A stretch of 64,000 nucleotides of DNA. Source: a virus. Position numbers and translations under genes: made by a program. Within the stretch, counting starts at the first letter, position 1, and each line of letters begins with the position of its first letter. Below the pieces are notes generated by a model. It made no database searches. It was not told where the DNA came from and was given only the letters and a program-made list of their open reading frames with translations. The DNA lies in the IMG/VR virus record IMGVR_UViG_3300024336_000005, positions 140,009 through 204,008 of that record. One strand, written 5' to 3'. Positions 21,833 to 29,351 of this stretch are shown here, piece by piece.

Positions 21833-22834
21833 ATGTGGGATAGAGTTAAGACGTTAAAGTCTGCTCTCCTTGGTTTACCAGAGCCGATCCTCATCCTTGG
21901 AAATAGAATGCCAGATGGAGATAGTCTAGGCAGCGCAGCTGCAGTGTTGGACTATTTAAGGTACGAAGGATATGAGGCTTACATTCACTGCGTCCTCCCA
22001 CCGCCTCCAACGTTAAGTTGGATGCTTGATGAGGGGGATGAAGCCACCGCAGAGACGCTCGAAGAGTATGCGTCTCTGGTAGTAGTGGATGACCAAGTGA
22101 ATTCTGAACGACTTGGGTTTGAGTTTAGAAAAGTTCCTACTATTTGCATAGACCATCATATGACAGGATTCCCTGATGATGTGGCAGATAGTATAGCGAA
22201 GAAGGGGTCCCTTGGTGCCCCTACTGTTGTTGTTAATGACAATGTCATTAACTTCTGGAAGCTGTGCCCAGCAACAGCCTGCATCTTAATTGATGAAGAG
22301 ATATTTCACCCCTTTCTGTGGGTGTCTCTCTATACAGATTCAGTTGGTTTTACTGTCAACACCAGCACAGTCATTAGGTATGCTTCAATCCTTACAGAGG
22401 CTTCAGATATTTCTGATGAAGACGCTGAAGGTTACATAAAGAAGGTTTACCCCACCGCTCCTGTTTCTATCTTAGAATCTTTTGCTGAGGCAACAATCTA
22501 CACCCTCACAGGCACTCATAATGGAGAGCAGCTACAAATTGCTATGGCAATTGCTGATGCTCAAGATGATTTGTCCTATCGTAAGATCCTTTGGATCCTT
22601 CGACAGTTTGGACATGTGGCGTGTTTTGTGAATTCTGTGACAGGCAAGGCAAGTGTGCGTTCTGACCGCTATGAGTATAGCGCTCTTGACATAGCAAAGA
22701 AATTTGGTGGAGGTGGGCATGTGCGCGCAGCGGGCTTCCAGCTGAACACCAAAGAATTTGGTTCTCAGTGCGATAAACTAATCACCCTACTTGGAAGCGA
22801 TCTCGAAAGCGTTCGCTTAAGGATGTTAATGTAA
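21833..22834 (+). CDS. DHH/DHHA1 family phosphoesterase (NrnA/RecJ-like)
   Basis: A 333-residue protein of the DHH superfamily, which degrades short oligonucleotides, ssDNA or cyclic dinucleotides. Motif I is I-L-G-N-R-M-P-D-G-D-S-L-G-S. Motif II is V-V-V-D-D-Q, motif III C-I-D-H-H and motif IV Y-T-D-S-V-G-F. The C-terminal DHHA1 domain has F-G-G-G-G-H-V-R-A-A-G-F. The histidine usual at the start of motif I (H-x-x-P-D-G-D) is replaced by asparagine. Its size fits NrnA/GdpP-DHH type enzymes rather than full-length RecJ. It may recycle oligonucleotides for phage DNA synthesis. Confidence 0.85.
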   Translation: MWDRVKTLKSALLGLPEPILILGNRMPDGDSLGSAAAVLDYLRYEGYEAYIHCVLPPPPTLSWMLDEGDEATAETLEEYASLVVVDDQVNSERLGFEFRKVPTICIDHHMTGFPDDVADSIAKKGSLGAPTVVVNDNVINFWKLCPATACILIDEEIFHPFLWVSLYTDSVGFTVNTSTVIRYASILTEASDISDEDAEGYIKKVYPTAPVSILESFAEATIYTLTGTHNGEQLQIAMAIADAQDDLSYRKILWILRQFGHVACFVNSVTGKASVRSDRYEYSALDIAKKFGGGGHVRAAGFQLNTKEFGSQCDKLITLLGSDLESVRLRMLM

Positions 22835-23064
22835 TGAGCAGTAAAAAGAAGACAATCAAAGAGCTGAGACTAGTTAATAAGGATCTTTATAAGACCCTAG
22901 AAGCCTCTGAGGCTGACCTTGCTGAGGCAGAAGAGGAGAACGAGCGCCTTCGTGAGTCTATCATGATCCTCTTAAGCGAGGCTGGGTTGGAAATCGAAGC
23001 CAATGATGGACTAGAGTTTCCAGTTGAGATTATGGCAGTTCCAGATGGAATCTTCCCTCTCTAA
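22834..23064 (+). CDS. small coiled-coil protein
   Basis: A 76-residue protein with a coiled coil (L-Y-K-T-L-E-A-S-E-A-D-L-A-E-A-E-E-E and on) after a lysine-rich start. It ends in a short hydrophobic segment, F-P-V-E-I-M-A-V-P. The start overlaps the DHH stop (TAATG). Function unknown. Confidence 0.62.
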   Translation: MSSKKKTIKELRLVNKDLYKTLEASEADLAEAEEENERLRESIMILLSEAGLEIEANDGLEFPVEIMAVPDGIFPL

Positions 23065-23083
23065 TAGATATGATTGGTAGTAT

Positions 23084-24076
23084 ATGAAAGACTTTGTACA
23101 TCTTCACCTGCACACTAAGTTCAGCCTACAAGATGGTACCACTGAGCCTGAAGGGCTCATGAAAAAGTGTGCCGATCATGGGATGAAGTCCGTTGGAGTG
23201 ACAGATCATGGGAATATGGCAGGGATGTGGGATTGTGCTAAGTACGCTAAGCAGTATGGCATTAATCTAATCCCTGGCAATGAATTCTATGTTGTTCCTG
23301 ATGCACAAAAGAGCAGGGGGAATGATTGGCGGAAGGGGAAGTCCTCTCATCTTGGACTTCTTGCTTATAGTCAGACCGGTTGGGATAATCTGTTGAGGCT
23401 TACTGCGTTATCGAATCTTGAGGGATTCTATAACGAACCTCGGATAGACTATAGGATGCTCAGAGAGAACTCCGAAGGATTGTGGTGTATGTCTGGCTGC
23501 CTCGGCGGCTTCATAAATACAGCCATTAAGAATAATCAATCCCCAAGGTTTGCGGTAGATATGCTGCATAGTATCTTTGGAGATAGGCTATCTCTTGAGA
23601 TACAGGTGAACCCAATACCTGACCAGCAGATTCTTAATGATGAAGTGATAGCAATTCATCATGCTACAAAGATTCCCCTCGTTGCTACCGTTGATGCTCA
23701 CTACTTAGATAAGACTGATAGCCACAACCAGGACATCCTGTTTGCAATGCAGTTAGGGAAATCCCTAGAGGACCCAGAGAGGCTGAAGATGCCTCCAGAA
23801 GAGCACTCTGTTGAAACCCCAGAGGAAGCCATCAAGAGGTTCACAGATAAGTATGGGAACCTTGGATTGGAGGCTTGTCGGAGGACGGTAGAGATTGGAG
23901 ACAACTCTCACTCAGAGATTACTTACCAAAGTAAGAGCTATAAAATTCCCACCCTTGATGTTGCAGCACAGCCAGACTTCCAAGAGTTTCTTAAATGGAA
24001 GACAGGCTGTGAATGTCACACCTCAGACAAAGGGGAGTGCTTAGTACATGGAAAAGCCTGTGGGCATAACCACTAG
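23084..24076 (+). CDS. DNA polymerase III alpha, separate PHP domain
   Basis: A 330-residue protein corresponding to the N-terminal PHP domain of DnaE. Visible: F-V-H-L-H-L-H-T-K-F-S-L-Q-D-G near residue 5, G-V-T-D-H-G-N-M, P-G-N-E-F-Y-V, S-S-H-L-G-L-L-A, S-G-C-L-G-G and V-D-A-H-Y-L, the metal-binding histidines and acidic residues of the family. In bacteria this is fused to the polymerase domain. Here it ends with its own stop after a cysteine/histidine-rich tail (C-E-C-H, then H-G-K-A-C-G-H-N-H), and two other genes precede the polymerase part. It probably assembles with the polymerase chain. The tail could bind metal. Confidence 0.85.
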   Translation: MKDFVHLHLHTKFSLQDGTTEPEGLMKKCADHGMKSVGVTDHGNMAGMWDCAKYAKQYGINLIPGNEFYVVPDAQKSRGNDWRKGKSSHLGLLAYSQTGWDNLLRLTALSNLEGFYNEPRIDYRMLRENSEGLWCMSGCLGGFINTAIKNNQSPRFAVDMLHSIFGDRLSLEIQVNPIPDQQILNDEVIAIHHATKIPLVATVDAHYLDKTDSHNQDILFAMQLGKSLEDPERLKMPPEEHSVETPEEAIKRFTDKYGNLGLEACRRTVEIGDNSHSEITYQSKSYKIPTLDVAAQPDFQEFLKWKTGCECHTSDKGECLVHGKACGHNH

Positions 24077-24099
24077 AAATAAAACTATAGGAGATTAGC

Positions 24100-24393
24100 A
24101 TGTTAGAAGTTACCCCCGCACCTGGATTCGCCATGGTGACACTTGAGAAGGACGCACAGACAAAGTCTGGACTTTTTGTTGCAGGCACACAGGACGGCCT
24201 AAAGAGAGGTCGCGTAGAAGGCCTTGGCCCTGAGTTTGTCACAGACCATGGTGTTTCAATCGCCTTCCCAGCAGATGTTGGAGATGTCGTTCTATTTGAC
24301 AAGGGAACTGAATTTTCAATCCCGGGGCAAGGAAGCTACTACTTCGTGTGGCGGAACAACACTGTTGGCAGGATCGTCGAGTCAGGAGAGTGA
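24100..24393 (+). CDS. GroES-like co-chaperonin
   Basis: A 97-residue protein with the GroES/Cpn10 layout. It has an N-terminal strand, P-A-P-G-F-A-M-V, then a mobile-loop-like T-K-S-G-L-F-V-A-G-T. R-G-R-V-E-G-L-G-P, then D-V-G-D-V-V-L-F-D-K-G and a final strand, T-V-G-R-I-V-E, follow. It may cap the host GroEL for folding phage proteins, as T4 gp31 does, though it is not similar to gp31 in sequence. It lies between the PHP and polymerase genes of the split dnaE. Confidence 0.75.
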   Translation: MLEVTPAPGFAMVTLEKDAQTKSGLFVAGTQDGLKRGRVEGLGPEFVTDHGVSIAFPADVGDVVLFDKGTEFSIPGQGSYYFVWRNNTVGRIVESGE

Positions 24394-24719
24394 CAGATTC
24401 ACTTGGGAATGAATACAGAGTGGGAGATATACTCTTGTACGTCGCCGGGGGAGATCAGGCTCGGCCACAGATTGCCATGTTTGTTGAAGCTTATATGAAT
24501 GCAGATGGAGATCCTAAAAATAGGTTCCTTTTTGCGAACCGTAGAACGTGGAATCGAGATCAAAATAACGTGTCTGTCAGAACTATTGGACGGCCCTGGA
24601 GGGCCCGCTTGAAGCGGCTCTCTGATGTCCTTCCTCATGACAAGGCCCTCGAGGCAAGAGATTTCTTTGAGTATGCCCTGGAGCTAAAGGGATACGAGCT
24701 TGGGCTGCCTCTTCTTTGA
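24390..24719 (+). CDS. hypothetical protein
   Basis: A 109-residue protein with a GTG start (24390) overlapping the GroES-like stop by four bases. The first part (Y-R-V-G-D-I-L-L-Y-V-A-G-G) resembles a small SH3-like barrel. The middle is basic (R-R-T-W-N-R-D-Q; R-P-W-R-A-R-L-K-R), and the C-terminus is helical. No family is recognised. Like the GroES-like gene, it separates the two halves of dnaE. Confidence 0.6.
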   Translation: MTDSLGNEYRVGDILLYVAGGDQARPQIAMFVEAYMNADGDPKNRFLFANRRTWNRDQNNVSVRTIGRPWRARLKRLSDVLPHDKALEARDFFEYALELKGYELGLPLL

Positions 24720-24766
24720 GGTATGATGTCAGAATGGAGAGGTCTCAGAGAGAAGGAGAGGTTCAA

Positions 24767-25592
24767 ATGAAGAGTGATGATCAGAACTCCTACCTTTTAT
24801 TTTGGGCCCAGAAGGGGCTTAAGGCAAGAGGGCTCTGGGATGACCAGGTCTATAAGGATAGGGTAGATTACGAGTGGAAAGTTATCTCTCGTATGGGGTT
24901 TGCAGGATACTATCTTGTAGTCGCTGACTACGTGGCTTGGGCCCGTAGTCAAAGAATCCCAGTGGGGCCTGGACGTGGTTCAGGTGCTGGCTCTTTGATT
25001 GCCTATGCTGTAGGCATAACGGATGTGGATCCCATTAAGTGGGGCCTAATGTTTGAGAGGTTCTTGAACCCAGGTAGAGTCTCCATGCCTGACTTTGACA
25101 TTGACTTTGGAAAGAGAGATCGACTCAAGGTTTTTGACTACCTGTCAGAGAAATACGGACATCAGAACGTTTGTCAGATTGGTACTATTGGCACCATGAA
25201 GGCAAAGCTTGCGGTCAAAGATGTGGGGAGAACCCTTGGACTTGATCCCTCTGAGCTGGAAAGATTCTCTAGCTTAATTCCCGACGAAGAAAGAGGAGGA
25301 CAGGGCGATCATGCTATCACCTTGAGCCTCCTCTTGGATCCTCCCAGGGAGCTTGTTAAGGCTCACGGAGAGGCTCTTGCAAAGTTCAGAACTGCTTATG
25401 AATTCGACAAAGACTTTCATAGAGTTGTCAACCTTGCTGTAGAGCTGGAAGGAATCCCAAAGAGTTACGGGGTGCACGCAGCTGGAGTTGTCATCGGAAT
25501 TGATTCTCTATGGGGAGATATTCCTCTTAGGAAATCAAATGATGGAAGGCCTGTTAGTCAGTGGACTGACAAGCAGGTCGAAAAGATGGGGT
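24767..25592 (+). CDS. dnaE: DNA polymerase III alpha, polymerase domain, 5' exon
   Basis: The ATG at 24767 follows AAGGAGAGG. This exon encodes the start of the polymerase part (palm and thumb) without PHP. It has G-Y-Y-L-V-V-A-D-Y-V-x-W-A-R, the glycine-rich G-P-G-R-G-S-G-A-G-S-L, and L-N-P-G-R-V-S-M-P-D-F-D-I-D-F with catalytic aspartates around residues 109-113. It continues with Q-I-G-T-I-G-T-M and Y-G-V-H-A-A-G-V-V-I. The frame otherwise stops at TAG 25601-25603 just inside a group I intron. The spliced frame continues as G-F-V-K-F-D-F-L-G-L, which carries the third catalytic aspartate. Confidence 0.88.
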
Positions 25593-25734
25593 TAGCTTAT
25601 TAGCCCCTGTATGGAGCAATCCGTACAGCAAACAAGGTGAACCCCAAAGCAAAGGGGGTGTGCTGCATCTGCAGCGCTAACAGGGGAACCTAAGTGAGCG
25701 AGTCTCATAAGGCAATCCTGTGCTAAGCTTTTGA

Positions 25735-25763
25735 TTGATTAGGTATTGCAAAATTGATATAAT
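25735..25763 (+). promoter_or_regulatory. putative promoter for the intron endonuclease
   Basis: Within the dnaE intron, TTGATT (25735-25740) and a perfect TATAAT (25758-25763) are 17 bases apart, a sigma-70-type arrangement. This lies just before the endonuclease gene and its GGAGCTGC site. A private promoter would let the homing gene be expressed apart from the polymerase transcript. The -35 match is only partial. Confidence 0.4.
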
Positions 25764-25790
25764 AGGAGCTCAACAAACAGGAGCTGCGTT

Positions 25791-26327
25791 ATGCAAAAGT
25801 TAGAAGGATTTGAGAAGGTAGAATCTGAAGGAATTTTGGGAGAGTATTATATTCATCCAGACGGAAGGATCTACAGAGATTACGGACATAGAATAAAATT
25901 TCTTTCCGAGAGGCCAAATGCTTATGGCTATAGTCGAATAAGCTTGCTTCATCAGGATGGACGTAGAGTGGATCGAATGATGCATCGATTATTGATGTTA
26001 ACATTTGTCCCAAATCCAGATAATAAGCCACAAGTCAATCATAAAGACGGAGATAAAAGCAACAATCAGCTTTCCAATTTGGAATGGGTTACAGATCGAG
26101 AAAATAAGCTTCATTCACATAGAGTGCTTGGAGCCAAATCTAGTGACAAAAGTTGTTTCTTATTTTATTTTGGGGGCTTTGTTCAAAGGTTTCCAAACAT
26201 CCAAGCTGCTTGTAACTATGCAGCTAAAAAATATGGGTGCTCCTCAAAGTCTTTATGTAAATATTACACATCTAATGGATGTGCAATTATTACAGAAGAA
26301 AGTGCAACGACTATCCTAACGGAGTAG
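25791..26327 (+). CDS. intron-encoded HNH homing endonuclease
   Basis: A 178-residue HNH protein, related in pattern to the one in thyA. The N-terminal part (G-E-Y-Y-I-H-P-D-G-R-I-Y-R-D) resembles the NUMOD4-like module. The HNH core has M-M-H-R-L-L-M-L-T-F-V, V-N-H-K-D-G-D-K-S-N-N and L-S-N-L-E-W-V-T. The C-terminal part has a helix-turn-helix-like A-A-C-N-Y-A-A-K-K-Y-G-C-S-S-K-S-L. Its last codons (S-A-T-T-I-L-T-E) overlap the 5' strand of the intron P7 pairing. AGGAGCTGC precedes the ATG. It should cut intronless dnaE. Confidence 0.85.
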   Translation: MQKLEGFEKVESEGILGEYYIHPDGRIYRDYGHRIKFLSERPNAYGYSRISLLHQDGRRVDRMMHRLLMLTFVPNPDNKPQVNHKDGDKSNNQLSNLEWVTDRENKLHSHRVLGAKSSDKSCFLFYFGGFVQRFPNIQAACNYAAKKYGCSSKSLCKYYTSNGCAIITEESATTILTE

Positions 26328-26420
26328 GGGGGGTATTGCTCCTCTCGAAGCGCCTTGATCTCTGAATCAATACAGAGAATATGATATAGTCTGTGCCACT
26401 AGAAATAGTGGAATAACACG

Positions 26421-28141
26421 TTGTAAAGTTCGACTTTCTGGGACTCCGCACACTTGATGTAATTGAAGACGCCTGTCGTAGCATAGAGAAAAGAACTGGA
26501 GTGACTATTGATTGGGAACAGACTCCCGAGGATGATGGTCCTACATTCGATATGCTCAGCAGAGGAGACACCTTTGGTGTCTTCCAGCTGGAGGCATCTG
26601 GTATCTCTGGGTTTACCAAGGGATATAAGCCAAGGTCTATCGATGACATCTCAATCATCTCAGCTCTATACAGACCTGGTCCGCTGGATAATGGGATGGT
26701 AGATGCCATTCTGTCTGTCCGCAAGGGGAAGAAGATTGAAGAGAGTCCTGTTGATGTCATTAAAGAAATCCTTAAGGATACGAATGGGGTTCTGACATAT
26801 CAGGAACAAGTATTAGCAATATCAAGGGAGATGGCTGGGTTTACCCTGTCGGGTGCTGATCTATTGAGGCGCGCGATTGGCAAGAAGCTGCCCGAAGAGA
26901 TGCAAGCGCAGGAGCAAAACTTTGTTGATGGCTCCGTAGAGAAGGGGTATCCAAAGCATCAAGCTTTGGAAGTATTTGAAATCATTAAGAAATTCGCTGA
27001 CTATTGTTTGTCATATGATACTAAGGTATTGACCGATAAGGGGCCTCTCTCAATTGGTCATATTGTAGAAAATCAGCTAGAGGTTTCTGTTTATTCTATT
27101 GATGAGCATGGGCTTGTCTACTCTCAGCCGGTGGCTCAGTGGCATGACAGGGGCATAAGAGAAGTCTTTGAATACAAGCTTGAGGATGGCTCTGTCATCC
27201 GAGCGACCGAAGATCATAAGTTTATGACCGTCGATGGAGATATGCTTGCTATTGAAACAATCTTCCTGCAGAATAGGGATATGCTTGTCATTGAAACAGG
27301 CAAGATTCAAATAGGGGAGATTGAAATGAAGCCTTATAATAAACTAAATGACCTGGACAAACAACTTGTCCAACGACTGTACTATGAAGGATTATCCTTT
27401 GAGGACATCTCAAAGGAAGCTGTGGTATCTCAACGTTCTGTTAGTCGTGTTTTGCAAGAGGCTAATATTAACACCAGAAGGAAAAACCGTTATACCCTTA
27501 ATGAAAGCTTCTTCTGTGGAGCATATGATCATTATGAATGTGCATATTTTTTAGGCCTACTGGCAGCAGATGGATGCGTTACTCATAAGGATTACATCGC
27601 CCTCCAGCTTATTGATGAAGAACTTGTCTTATGGTTTCGCAAAGCGATCGAATACTCAGGAGAAGTTCGGCTTATCCTTGGCGAGGAGCGAAAGCCCCCT
27701 GGCCAAGATGCCTATAGGGTGAACTTTAGCTCTGCCATAATGTCAGAGGAACTTCGTTCATATGGAATCATTGCCGGAAGACATCTTCAAGCAATTCCGA
27801 AGTTAGAAGATTCAATTGTGCCTCATTTTATTCGAGGGTATTTTGATGGAGATGGATGTGTTTACTTAAGGCCAGAGGGTTCTGGTGGAGTTGTTCATAT
27901 TGTAGCCTCCGAGGCGTTTTGCGAATCGCTTAAAGAATACTTTGGATTCGGAACAATTAGTTCACATCCCAGTGGTATGTATTATTGGAGGATCTTTGCA
28001 AAAAAACATGTGAATGTTTTTTATGAAGCCCTATATGATTCTGATGGTTCAGAGACCCTGTGCCTTAATCGCAAAAAGCAACTAATGGAAGCCTTCCTAC
28101 GGAGCTACAAGTATGAAAATTGTTGGAAAGCAAAGGATTGA
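26421..28141 (+). CDS. dnaE: DNA polymerase III alpha 3' exon fused to intein-N with LAGLIDADG endonuclease
   Basis: Bases 26421-27004 complete the N-extein: K-F-D-F-L-G-L-R-T-L-D-V-I (third catalytic aspartate), G-V-F-Q-L-E, A-L-Y-R-P-G-P-L and V-L-T-Y-Q-E-Q-V, ending K-K-F-A-D-Y. The intein starts at C (27005). C-L-S-Y-D-T-K-V-L-T, P-V-A-Q-W-H-D-R-G, L-E-D-G-S-V-I-R-A-T-E-D-H-K-F-M-T follow; T-x-x-H is the block B motif. From about 27311 an endonuclease insert has a helix-turn-helix and two LAGLIDADG-type motifs (Y-F-L-G-L-L-A-A-D-G-C; F-I-R-G-Y-F-D-G-D-G-C). The stop at 28141 comes before the intein C-part, which has its own ATG in another frame. Confidence 0.88.
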
Positions 28142-28217
28142 GGATCAATCAGTCTATGATATTGGAGTAGAAAAAGACCATAACTTTCTTCTTGCTGATG
28201 GACAGGTTGCTTCCAAT
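27005..28217 (+). mobile_element. split DnaE intein with LAGLIDADG homing endonuclease
   Basis: The intein lies between extein residues Y and C-F-N of DnaE, the site used by the cyanobacterial split DnaE inteins (Ssp, Npu). The N-part covers 27005-28138 and includes the endonuclease. The C-part (35 residues, 28113-28217) starts with its own ATG, eight bases after GGAG, in a different frame. It has V-Y-D-I-G-V-E-K-D-H-N-F and ends V-A-S-N before C+1. Npu intein C-part is 36 residues with nearly the same blocks. So the intein is made as two overlapping polypeptides that should trans-splice. Confidence 0.85.
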
Positions 28218-29351
28218 TGCTTTAACAAAAGCCATAGTGTGGCCTATTCAATGCTTTCATATAGAACAGCTTATCTTAAGTGTCACTATCCTTCTGACTT
28301 CTATGCTGCAGAGCTTACGAGCCACGAAGGGGAAGTCAAGAAGCTTCTCCCAGCAATGGCAGATGCTCGAGCACACCACATGAAGATCAAGACTCCTGAT
28401 ATTAATCTTAGTGAGGAGTGCTTTACGGCGACCGCCAGACATGAAATAAGGTTTGGACTTGCTGGAATTAAGGGGCTTGGGACAAAGGCTCTTCAGTCTA
28501 TTATGAATGAAAGAGCCAATGGGAGTTTTGAGTCTATCACTGGCTTATGCAAGAGGCTCTCCTCTTCTGAGATTAAGTCGAATAATCTCACAGCCTTAGC
28601 AAGGTCTGGTGCATTTTCCCAAATAGAAACTGGAATGAACACAGCAGAGCTTGCAGAGTATGCCGTTAACACAGCGATTGCTCTTCGTAGCTATCATAAA
28701 GATGAGAAGAAAGGCCAGGTGTCTATCTTTTCTGTTATGACTGAAGCTCCAGAAAATGAGATTAATGTTCAGAGACCGTCAATTCATTTGGATGATGGAG
28801 ATGAACTGGAGCTAGAGAAGGAAGCCTTGGGCTTTTATATCTCAGGATCTCCTCTGGATAAGTACAATACTATTAAGGAAAGATCCCATATAGATGAAAT
28901 TGAAAGCTTAGAAGTTGATGGCATTTGGGTATCAGTTCTTGCCAGGATAACAGAGCTTAAGATTAGAAATGGAAAGAGGGGAAGCTTTGCAATACTACAG
29001 CTAGAAGATACTAGCGGCAGCATTGGAGCTAAGATTTGGTCTAACAATATGGCTGAAGCTCGTCCATACTTAGAAGAAGGTAAGAGTGTTGTTGTCAGAG
29101 GAAAGACAAACTCCTACAAAGGACTTGAAATTGTTGTGGATTCTATTGTAGACGCTGAATCAGAAGTGAAAAGACTTTTGAAGAGAGTGGTCATTCATAG
29201 ACTTGATTCCACGATTTTAAATACACTCTTGCAATTGCCTGCAGGAAATGTTCCTATAGATCTTGAGCTTTCAAATGGCCAGATCAAACAACGACTTGGA
29301 TTTTTTGAAATCCAACCCCACATGCTGAGGGAACTGAATGAGATGGACTGA
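28113..29351 (+). CDS. dnaE: intein-C plus C-terminal DNA polymerase III alpha
   Basis: The 412-residue product begins with 35 residues of intein C-part and then, from the cysteine at 28218, the C-extein of DnaE. The extein begins C-F-N-K-S-H-S-V-A-Y-S-M-L-S-Y-R-T-A-Y-L-K. A helix-hairpin-helix region (I-K-G-L-G-T-K-A-L) and an OB-fold-like part (I-W-V-S-V-L-A-R-I-T-E-L; F-A-I-L-Q-L-E-D) follow. The start overlaps the upstream gene by 29 bases and has a correctly placed GGAG. After protein splicing the polymerase chain would be about 847 residues plus the separate PHP protein. Confidence 0.87.
   Translation: MKIVGKQRIEDQSVYDIGVEKDHNFLLADGQVASNCFNKSHSVAYSMLSYRTAYLKCHYPSDFYAAELTSHEGEVKKLLPAMADARAHHMKIKTPDINLSEECFTATARHEIRFGLAGIKGLGTKALQSIMNERANGSFESITGLCKRLSSSEIKSNNLTALARSGAFSQIETGMNTAELAEYAVNTAIALRSYHKDEKKGQVSIFSVMTEAPENEINVQRPSIHLDDGDELELEKEALGFYISGSPLDKYNTIKERSHIDEIESLEVDGIWVSVLARITELKIRNGKRGSFAILQLEDTSGSIGAKIWSNNMAEARPYLEEGKSVVVRGKTNSYKGLEIVVDSIVDAESEVKRLLKRVVIHRLDSTILNTLLQLPAGNVPIDLELSNGQIKQRLGFFEIQPHMLRELNEMD

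Larger units (their letters stand above)
25593..26420 (+). mobile_element. group I intron in dnaE
   Basis: An 828-base intron placed just upstream of the K-F-D-F-L-G-L motif. The splice site is supported by a P1 helix: exon GGGGU pairs with the intron internal guide GCCCC (25604-25608), with the required U-G wobble at the cut. The last intron base is G (26420). Joining GGGGT to TTGTAAAG restores the frame (G-F-V-K-F-D). Core elements include AAGGCAATCCTGTGCTAAGC (about 25710-25729). A P7 pairing is possible between GACTATC (about 26310-26316) and GATATAGTC (about 26384-26392), and a small hairpin (CCACTAGAAATAGTGG) precedes the 3' site. Confidence 0.87.

Noticed and set aside
28113-28141. Simple frameshift error joining the two dnaE intein parts
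   Set aside because: The C-part starts with its own ATG and a well-placed GGAG, and its length matches known split-intein C-parts. An error cannot be fully excluded without reads, so it is kept only as a check.
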